Shown here one piece after another: positions 7,100 through 12,190 of a DNA stretch of 14,330 bases (the first letter of the stretch is position 1; every line of letters starts with the position of its first letter). This DNA is from JAXJYR01 sp964593515. GTDB lineage: Bacteria; Bacillota_I; Bacilli_A; Erysipelotrichales; Erysipelotrichaceae. Under the pieces are notes generated by a model, which worked only from the letters and a program-made list of their open reading frames with translations, did not search any database and was not told where the DNA came from. Location: contig CAZQJH010000028.1 of assembly GCA_964593515.1 (NCBI GenBank), forward strand, positions 1 to 14,330. Direction: 5' to 3'. A program made the translations under genes and the position numbers.

Positions 7100-7128
7100 T
7101 TTATAGTATATCTTTTCCTTTCTATCAA
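7100..7128 (-). promoter_or_regulatory. promoter of the RNA methyltransferase gene (near-leaderless)
   Basis: On the minus strand, -35 TTGATA (7123-7128) and -10 TATAAA (7100-7105) are separated by exactly 17 bp. The predicted start near 7093 leaves about 6 nt before the ATG. An inverted repeat, ATCAACC (7124-7130) with GGTTGAT (7141-7147), overlaps the -35 and could be an operator. Confidence 0.55.
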
Positions 7129-7192
7129 CCTATTTACCGTGGTTGATTACGGATTGGTTTCAAACCTTTCGCAACAATTATAAGATAATTGT
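7124..7192. promoter_or_regulatory. cluster of three small dyads in the divergent intergenic region
   Basis: Three inverted repeats lie between the divergent genes. ATCAACC/GGTTGAT (7124-7147) has a 10-nt spacer, GGTTT-C-AAACC (7156-7166) is nearly continuous, and ACAATTAT-AAG-ATAATTGT (7174-7192) has 8-bp arms. They lie between the two promoters and may be regulator-binding sites; this is inference from symmetry only. Confidence 0.35.
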
Positions 7193-7224
7193 AAGTATTT
7201 GTACATAAATTTAGTGAAAATATA

Positions 7225-7233
7225 TGTTATAAT
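7225..7233 (+). promoter_or_regulatory. extended -10 promoter of the AI-2E-family transporter gene
   Basis: TGTTATAAT carries a perfect TATAAT (7228-7233) with the TG of an extended -10 element. No -35 lies at the proper distance; TTGTAC at 7199 would need a 23-bp spacer. The Shine-Dalgarno GAGGTGAT (7241-7248) begins about where transcription would start. Confidence 0.55.
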
Positions 7234-7251
7234 AATGCTAGAGGTGATCTG

Positions 7252-8403
7252 ATGAAAATTAATTTTGATCAAGAAAATAAAAAACGTTTATTATTAGCAA
7301 TAGTTATTGTGTCATGTGGAGTAGCAATTTATTTCTTCTTTGCGAAGTTTGCTTCAGTGCAAAAAATATTTAATGAAATAACATCATTATTAAGTCCATT
7401 TATGATTGGATTTGCAATTGCTTTTTTATTAAATCATCCAATGATGTTTATCGAAAGTAAAATCTTAGGTAAAATCCCTATTTCGAAGGGAATTAAGCGT
7501 TCCTTAGCATCGGTTTTAGCTATCTTATTAGGAATTTGTTTTGTGGTTTTAGTGGCAGCGATGTTATTACCACAATTAGTTGATAGTATTATTTCGTTAG
7601 TTAATTCTTTTCCACAATATATTCAAGATTTCCAAAAGTTAGTTTTAACTTTTATCCAAGAAGAAGGAATTGAAAGTGATCGAATTATTGATTATCTAAC
7701 TAATTCAGGTGTTTTTAGTAATATTACGAATTATGTTACGGATTTAATTCCTCAAATGATTAACTATACTTATCGTTTAGGTAGTGCCATTTTTGATATA
7801 TTAGTTGCTTTAATTTCAGCTTTATATATGTTGATTGATAAAGAACGTTTATTAGGATATGTAAAGAAAAGTTGCTATGCTATCTTTGCATTAAATGATG
7901 CTAAGTATTTACATCGTATGGCTTTAAAGAGTGGGGAAATCTTTAATAATTTTATTCTTGGTAAAGCTATTGATTCGACCATTATTGGTATTTTATGTTA
8001 TATTTGTTGTAGTTTGTTATCATTACCATATGCTTTATTAATTTCGGTATTTGTAGGAATTACTAATATGATTCCAGTATTTGGACCATTTATTGGTGCA
8101 ATTCCAGGTATCTTTATTATGTTGATTATTAATCCATGGGATGCTTTAACTTTTGCTGTTTTAATCTTAATTATTCAACAATTTGATGGTAATATTTTAG
8201 GTCCAATTATCTTAGGTGATAAATTAGGTTTACCTAGTATTGGAATTTTATTCTCGGTATGTATTGGTGGAGGACTTTTCGGTATTGTTGGAATGTTTAT
8301 TGGGGTACCAGTATTTGCGATTATTTATTATGCATATCGTGAATGGGTTAATACTCGTTTAGATAAAAAAGAAATTAATGTAGATACTATTTCTTATGAA
8401 TAA
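7252..8403 (+). CDS. AI-2E family transporter (PF01594 type), multipass membrane protein
   Basis: This 383-residue inner-membrane protein has about eight hydrophobic segments: near 13-30, 48-66, 85-107, 175-195, a pair at 233-270, then 272-316 and 332-362. A long soluble stretch (about 108-173) follows the third. Family signatures in the second half are GKAIDSTIIG (237-246), TNMIPVFGPFIGAIPG (271-286) and FDGNILGPIILG (311-322). The family is named after a protein linked to autoinducer-2 export in E. coli, but members also include Na+/H+ antiporters and many uncharacterised permeases, so the substrate is open. The ATG is supported by an almost perfect Shine-Dalgarno (GAGGTGAT). The gene is transcribed alone, divergent from the methyltransferase gene, and ends at its own terminator. 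Confidence 0.88.
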   Translation: MKINFDQENKKRLLLAIVIVSCGVAIYFFFAKFASVQKIFNEITSLLSPFMIGFAIAFLLNHPMMFIESKILGKIPISKGIKRSLASVLAILLGICFVVLVAAMLLPQLVDSIISLVNSFPQYIQDFQKLVLTFIQEEGIESDRIIDYLTNSGVFSNITNYVTDLIPQMINYTYRLGSAIFDILVALISALYMLIDKERLLGYVKKSCYAIFALNDAKYLHRMALKSGEIFNNFILGKAIDSTIIGILCYICCSLLSLPYALLISVFVGITNMIPVFGPFIGAIPGIFIMLIINPWDALTFAVLILIIQQFDGNILGPIILGDKLGLPSIGILFSVCIGGGLFGIVGMFIGVPVFAIIYYAYREWVNTRLDKKEINVDTISYE

Positions 8404-8434
8404 GGGTTAAACTTAACTGTTTAACCTTTTTTTT
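8404..8434 (+). terminator. terminator of the AI-2E-family transporter gene
   Basis: GGTTAAAC (8405-8412) pairs with GTTTAACC (8419-8426) around TTAACT, followed by eight Ts (8427-8434). It begins right after the TAA stop. Confidence 0.85.
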
Positions 8435-8438
8435 AGTT

Positions 8439-8466
8439 AAAAAAAGAAGCTGTTTAAACAGCTTCT
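8439..8466 (-). terminator. terminator of the proximal Na/Pi cotransporter gene
   Basis: The 22-nt perfect palindrome at 8445-8466 (arms AGAAGCTGTTT and AAACAGCTTCT) is followed on the minus strand by a T-run (As at 8439-8445 on the plus strand). It overlaps the TAG stop at 8465-8467. It stands back to back with the terminator of the convergent transporter gene. Confidence 0.85.
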
Positions 8467-10153
8467 AACTTGCTTGGTTAATTGCATTAATTCCTGAATC
8501 TAATAAGTCATTACTTAAAGTGAAATTATTACGTTTACATTCTTCAATAATATTCATTAAGTGATCAGAGATACGTTCGATATCTGTTAAGATTTCTGAA
8601 TAAATAATAGTATCTTTAGCACTAACTTTATTATCAGCTAAACGTTGTAATTGATTTTCACGATAAGTTTGAGTTAATTCATCAATGCGATCTTCAATAC
8701 GTTCAATTTTCTCAAATGAATCTTCATGAGTATCTAAATCAAAACAATAAATTAAATCAAATGATTTTAATAATAATTCTTTTAATGTTTCTAATTCTTC
8801 TTTAATATAAGTAGCATCACTTAAACATAATGAGTTACTATTGTTTCCATAATCAGCTAAATTTAAAGCATGATCACCAATACGTTCAATATCTGAGAAT
8901 GATTTATATAAACCATTAATCGTATTAGCTTCAGCTTCATCTTTTTCAATTAAAGAAACTTTAGACATATAATCAGTTATTTGTAAGTTAATAAAGTTAA
9001 TGCGATTTTCACGAAGAATAATTTTATCATATGGAGTTTTTTCACCATATAATGAAGTAATTGTTTGAGTTACACTTTTTTCACAAAGTTGTAACATTGA
9101 AACGGCTTCTTTACGTAAAGAAGAAATAGCAATTGGTAATGAACCAATGTTTTTCGCATCCACAAAAGTTAATGGGATTTCAGCTCCAGCATCTTCACTT
9201 TCTTCAGGTAAAACCGGTAAGATAATTTCGGATAATTTAGCTAATTTATAACCAAATGGTAATAAGATTAAAGTAGTGAAAATATTGAATACGGTATGAG
9301 TATTCGCAATTTGTGCATCTGGAGCACTAGTAATTGATTCCATGATATTCACAAATGGAACAACTTGAATTAAGACAATAAATAATAATGTTCCAATTAA
9401 GTTGAAGGATAAGTGAATAATCGTTGCTCGTTTACTAGCACGATTACCACTTAAACTAGCTAAGAATGAAGTAATACATGTACCAATATTTTGACCAAAG
9501 ATAATATAAATACTTGTATTTAAACCAATTAAACCTGAAGTAGCTAATGATTGTAAGACCCCTACTGAAGCACTTGATGATTGAATTAAGGCTGTAAATC
9601 CAGCTCCAACTAAGACAGCTAAGAATGGATTAGAGATTTTAGTCATTAAATCAATAAAGACAGGTTCATCACGAAGTGGAACCATAGCATCTTTCATCAT
9701 ATCCATTCCAATAAAGATAAATCCTAAACCAGCCATAATTAAACCAATTGCATTGGCTTTTTTATTTTTCAAGAAAGTTACTAAGATAACTCCAATAATA
9801 GCAACAACTGGTGCCCATGTACTAACATCTAAAGTTAATAATTGACCTGTAATTGTCGTACCAATATTAGCTCCCATAATAATCCATACGGCTTGATTTA
9901 AAGTCATCAACTGTGAGTTAACAAATCCCACAACCATTACGGTAGTTGCACTAGATGATTGAATAACGGCAGTAATAGCTGCCCCAACTAAAACGGCTAA
10001 GAAACGATTAGAAGTAATTTTTTGTAAGATACTTTTCATCTTATTTCCTGCAGCATGTTCTAGCCCATCACTCATCATATGCATTCCATATAAGAATAAA
10101 GCTAGCCCTCCAAAAAGAGCTACAATGTTTGTAAGTTCCATATAATTACTCAT
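8465..10153 (-). CDS. Na+/phosphate cotransporter family protein with C-terminal PhoU-like domain (proximal copy)
   Basis: This 562-residue membrane protein has two inverted Na/Pi-cotransport repeats. Repeat 1 has QSSSATT (65-71) and GANIGTT (94-100); repeat 2 has QSSSAS (191-196) and GQNIGTC (220-226). These are the substrate and Na+ signatures of the family. Residues about 340-560 form a soluble helical PhoU-like domain with two metal-site motifs, ERIGDH (423-428) and ERISDH (526-531). It should import phosphate with Na+ and may sense or gate through the PhoU part. The paralogue at 10404-12077 is colinear. Start choice is uncertain. The strong Shine-Dalgarno AAGGAG (10178-10183) lies 24 nt from this ATG, which is buried in a hairpin. 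Met5 (10139-10141) aligns exactly with the paralogue's start. Confidence 0.9.
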   Translation of the reverse strand: MSNYMELTNIVALFGGLALFLYGMHMMSDGLEHAAGNKMKSILQKITSNRFLAVLVGAAITAVIQSSSATTVMVVGFVNSQLMTLNQAVWIIMGANIGTTITGQLLTLDVSTWAPVVAIIGVILVTFLKNKKANAIGLIMAGLGFIFIGMDMMKDAMVPLRDEPVFIDLMTKISNPFLAVLVGAGFTALIQSSSASVGVLQSLATSGLIGLNTSIYIIFGQNIGTCITSFLASLSGNRASKRATIIHLSFNLIGTLLFIVLIQVVPFVNIMESITSAPDAQIANTHTVFNIFTTLILLPFGYKLAKLSEIILPVLPEESEDAGAEIPLTFVDAKNIGSLPIAISSLRKEAVSMLQLCEKSVTQTITSLYGEKTPYDKIILRENRINFINLQITDYMSKVSLIEKDEAEANTINGLYKSFSDIERIGDHALNLADYGNNSNSLCLSDATYIKEELETLKELLLKSFDLIYCFDLDTHEDSFEKIERIEDRIDELTQTYRENQLQRLADNKVSAKDTIIYSEILTDIERISDHLMNIIEECKRNNFTLSNDLLDSGINAINQAS

Positions 10154-10175
10154 TTAAATGTAGTTATTTAAATGA
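10150..10175 (-). promoter_or_regulatory. hairpin between Shine-Dalgarno and start codon of the proximal Na/Pi gene
   Basis: A perfect 10-bp inverted repeat (10150-10159 with 10166-10175, loop of 6 nt) contains the ATG at 10151-10153 in its stem. The Shine-Dalgarno AAGGAG (10178-10183) lies just 5' of the hairpin in the mRNA. If the hairpin forms, the ribosome could start at Met5 (10139-10141), only about 12 unpaired nt from the Shine-Dalgarno. Confidence 0.45.
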
Positions 10176-10188
10176 TTCTCCTTTCTTC

Positions 10189-10218
10189 TATATAATAGTT
10201 GATATATTTAATTGTCAA
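10189..10218 (-). promoter_or_regulatory. proximal promoter (P2) of the proximal Na/Pi gene
   Basis: On the minus strand a perfect -35 TTGACA (10213-10218) is followed after 18 bp by TATATA (10189-10194). The -35 overlaps the end of the small leader ORF. Transcripts would begin near the Shine-Dalgarno at 10178-10183. Confidence 0.5.
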
Positions 10219-10270
10219 AGATACCTAAAAATCGTAAAAAAAAGATAGCAATAGGCATCAAAAATGTCAT
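10208..10270 (-). CDS. possible 20-codon hydrophobic leader peptide
   Basis: An ATG at 10268-10270 opens a 20-codon frame ending in TAA (10208-10210). The peptide is strongly hydrophobic (MTFLMPIAIFFLRFLGIFDN). It is preceded by a perfect Shine-Dalgarno AAGGAGG (10284-10290), but with a long 13-nt spacing, and by a candidate promoter at 10305-10333. It lies in the 5' leader of the proximal Na/Pi gene. It could be a regulatory leader peptide, a small membrane protein or a type I toxin-like peptide. Without homologues or expression data a chance ORF is equally possible in such T-rich DNA. Confidence 0.3.
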   Translation of the reverse strand: MTFLMPIAIFFLRFLGIFDN

Positions 10271-10304
10271 TACTTAATTTAAACCTCCTTATTACTACGC
10301 TTAA

Positions 10305-10333
10305 AGTATAACTTACTTGTGGATAAATTTAAA
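10305..10333 (-). promoter_or_regulatory. distal promoter (P1) of the leader ORF and proximal Na/Pi gene
   Basis: On the minus strand, -10 TATACT (10305-10310) and -35-like TTTAAA (10328-10333) have a 17-bp spacer. The PhoP-box-like array lies directly upstream. The predicted start near 10298 gives a leader of about 145 nt containing the small ORF. The same GTTATACTT core occurs in the upstream region of the paralogue. Confidence 0.45.
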
Positions 10334-10340
10334 GGGAAAA

Positions 10341-10380
10341 ATGTAAAAATTGTTAAAAAATGGTAAAAAATAAGTAAAAA
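10341..10380 (-). promoter_or_regulatory. 10-bp-phased T-tract/PhoP-box-like array upstream of the proximal Na/Pi gene
   Basis: Read on the minus strand, four 10-bp units follow each other: TTTTTACTTA, TTTTTTACCA, TTTTTTAACA, ATTTTTACAT. They contain TTAACA (10351-10356) and TTTACA (10342-10347), exact matches to the Bacillus PhoP hexamer TT(A/C/T)ACA, and a one-mismatch TTACCA (10361-10366). Repeats once per helical turn also make this phased A-tract, probably bent, DNA. It overlaps the T-run of the upstream gene's terminator. Confidence 0.45.
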
Positions 10381-10405
10381 AAAGATTATCATTTGATAAT
10401 CTTTT
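10376..10405 (-). terminator. terminator of the distal Na/Pi cotransporter gene
   Basis: AAAAGATTATC (10380-10390) pairs with GATAATCTTTT (10395-10405) around ATTT. On the minus strand it is followed by an eight-T run (plus-strand As 10376-10383). The stem overlaps the TAA stop at 10404-10406. Confidence 0.85.
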
Positions 10406-12077
10406 AAGAAGCTTGGTTAATAGCTTGGATACCACTTTCGAATAAATCTTCACTAATGGTAAATTTGTTATTGCGACATTCTTCAATAATATTCATTAAA
10501 TGATCGGAGATACGTTCAATATCCGTTAAGATTTCTGAATATACAACAGTATCATTAGCACTTACTTTATTTTCAGCTAAACGATTTAATTGGTTTTGAC
10601 GATAAGCGATAGTTAAATCATCAATTTTATTTTCGATAAGTTCCACATTATCAAATCCATCCATATGTTTATTAAAGTCATATGTATAAATGAAACGGAA
10701 GGCTTGATTAATTAAGTCATATAAATTTTCAAGTTCAACTTTCATTTCTTTAGCATCTTCTAATTTCATTTCACTTTCAGCTTGAGAATAAGCACATAAG
10801 TTTAAAGCATGATCACCAATACGTTCAATATCCGCAAATGTTTTATATAAACTATTAATCGTATTAGCTTGATTTTCATTTTTTTCTAATAAACTTACTT
10901 TAGACATATATTGGGTAACTTGGAAGTTAATTTGATTAATATGTTTTTCGCGTTTATAAATTTCATCATGATCTACTTTATCACCATAAAGAGCTTTAAT
11001 TGTTTGTAAGACACTTTGTTCACTTAATTGTAACATTGATAAAGCTTCTTTACGTAATGATGAAATGGCAATAGAGACAGACCCTAAGTTTGTTTCATCC
11101 ACAAAAGTTAATGGAACGATACCACTTTCGGCTTGTTCACTTGGTAATACTGGTAAAATGTATGTAGGTAATTTAGCTAATTTAGTACCAAATGGTAATA
11201 AGATTAACGTAGTTACAATATTAAAGATAGTATGAGTATTAGCAATTTGGGCATCTGGAGCACTGGTAATTGATTGCATTAAATCCACAAATGGAATAAA
11301 TTGAATAGCAATCATAAATAATAAAGTACCGATTAAGTTAAAAGATAAGTGGATGATGGTAGCTCGTTTACTATCACGATTACCACTTAAACTAGCTAAA
11401 ACAGAAGTAATACAAGTACCAATGTTTTGTCCAAAAATAATATAAATACTTGAATCTAAACCAATTAAGCCTGAAGCAGCTAAAGTTTGTAAGATACCTA
11501 CTGAAGCACTTGAAGATTGAATTAAAGCCGTAAATCCAGCTCCAAATAAAACAGCTAAGAATGGATTAGAAATTGTAGTTAATAAATTAATGAATAAGGG
11601 TTCATCACGAAGTGGAACCATGGCATCTTTCATAATATCCATTCCGATAAATAAGAAACCTAAACCAGCCATAATTAAGCCAATTGCATTAGCTTTTTTA
11701 TTTTTAATAAAAGTTACTAAGACAACCCCTATAATAGCTACAACTGGAGCAATGGTACTAACATTTAAAGTTAATAATTGACCAGTAATTGTGGTACCAA
11801 TATTAGCACCCATAATAAGCCATACAGCTTGTGATAAAGTCATTAACTTTGAGTTAACAAATCCTACCACCATAACGGTAGTAGCACTTGAAGATTGAAT
11901 TACTGCTGTAATTAAAGCTCCAACTAAAACTCCTAAAAAACGATTAGAAGTGATTTTTTGTAAAATTGTTTTCATTTGATCACCAGCAGCATGCTCTAAT
12001 CCATCGCTCATCATATGCATTCCATATAAGAATAAAGCAAGTCCTCCTAGCAATGAAACAACGTGTTCGATTGACAT
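10404..12077 (-). CDS. Na+/phosphate cotransporter family protein with C-terminal PhoU-like domain (distal copy)
   Basis: This 557-residue paralogue of the neighbouring transporter has the same plan. Repeat 1 has QSSSATT (61-67) and GANIGTT (90-96), repeat 2 has QSSSAS (187-192) and GQNIGTC (216-222), and a PhoU-like domain carries ERIGDH and ERISDH motifs. Aligned from Met5 of the neighbour, 102 of the first 120 residues are identical by my count. The PhoU-like part is less alike, and its middle is clearly diverged. Role: Na+-coupled phosphate uptake (family knowledge). The start is clear, with AGGAGG (12086-12091) 8 nt before the ATG. It has its own terminator (10376-10405), so the two copies are probably not one operon. 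The PhoP-box-like repeats upstream suggest induction by phosphate limitation. Confidence 0.9.
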   Translation of the reverse strand: MSIEHVVSLLGGLALFLYGMHMMSDGLEHAAGDQMKTILQKITSNRFLGVLVGALITAVIQSSSATTVMVVGFVNSKLMTLSQAVWLIMGANIGTTITGQLLTLNVSTIAPVVAIIGVVLVTFIKNKKANAIGLIMAGLGFLFIGMDIMKDAMVPLRDEPLFINLLTTISNPFLAVLFGAGFTALIQSSSASVGILQTLAASGLIGLDSSIYIIFGQNIGTCITSVLASLSGNRDSKRATIIHLSFNLIGTLLFMIAIQFIPFVDLMQSITSAPDAQIANTHTIFNIVTTLILLPFGTKLAKLPTYILPVLPSEQAESGIVPLTFVDETNLGSVSIAISSLRKEALSMLQLSEQSVLQTIKALYGDKVDHDEIYKREKHINQINFQVTQYMSKVSLLEKNENQANTINSLYKTFADIERIGDHALNLCAYSQAESEMKLEDAKEMKVELENLYDLINQAFRFIYTYDFNKHMDGFDNVELIENKIDDLTIAYRQNQLNRLAENKVSANDTVVYSEILTDIERISDHLMNIIEECRNNKFTISEDLFESGIQAINQAS

Positions 12078-12078
12078 A

Positions 12079-12098
12079 AATATTTCCTCCTAAATATT
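12079..12098 (-). promoter_or_regulatory. hairpin presenting the Shine-Dalgarno of the distal Na/Pi gene in its loop
   Basis: AATATTT (12079-12085) and AAATATT (12092-12098) form a perfect 7-bp stem. The six-base loop is exactly the Shine-Dalgarno AGGAGG on the mRNA. The start codon follows at 12075-12077. Confidence 0.4.
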
Positions 12099-12100
12099 AC

Positions 12101-12129
12101 ATGATAAGTATAACAAAGTTTTATGTAAA
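12101..12129 (-). promoter_or_regulatory. promoter of the distal Na/Pi gene
   Basis: On the minus strand, -35 TTTACA (12124-12129) and -10 TATCAT (12101-12106) have a 17-bp spacer and match five of six consensus bases each. An alternative -10, TATACT (12107-12112), lies in a GTTATACTT shared with the other copy. It would have no good -35, as is common in activator-dependent promoters. Confidence 0.5.
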
Positions 12130-12150
12130 GATTTGTTAAGAGTTTGTTAA
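12124..12150 (-). promoter_or_regulatory. PhoP-box-like triple hexamer repeat upstream of the distal Na/Pi gene
   Basis: Read on the minus strand: TTAACA (12145-12150), 5 nt, TTAACA (12134-12139), 4 nt, TTTACA (12124-12129). All three fit TT(A/C/T)ACA, the hexamer described for PhoP of Bacillus subtilis, with spacing of about one helical turn. The array covers the -35 region, where activating PhoP dimers bind. The outermost hexamer overlaps the T-run of the glnN terminator. Confidence 0.5.
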
Positions 12151-12187
12151 AAAAATACTCTAACTTTAAATTAAAGTTAGAGTATTT
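12149..12187 (-). terminator. terminator of the glutamine synthetase gene
   Basis: A near-perfect dyad, 12153-12169 with 12171-12187 (arms from AAATACTCTAACTTT to its complement), is followed on the minus strand by seven Ts (plus-strand As 12149-12155). It begins four bases after the stop codon. Confidence 0.85.
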
Positions 12188-12190
12188 AAG

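Noticed and set aside
10226..10250. T8 run within the leader ORF as an intrinsic terminator or phase-variable tract
   Set aside because: No stable GC-containing hairpin precedes the T8 on the minus strand, and eight Ts in such AT-rich DNA is not remarkable without strain comparison.
11590..11781. 63-codon plus-strand frame inside the distal Na/Pi gene
   Set aside because: It is antisense to well-conserved transporter sequence and has no Shine-Dalgarno.
8465..12077. Assembly artefact (false duplication) of the Na/Pi gene
   Set aside because: The copies differ at many residues, especially in the PhoU-like part, and have distinct flanking control regions.
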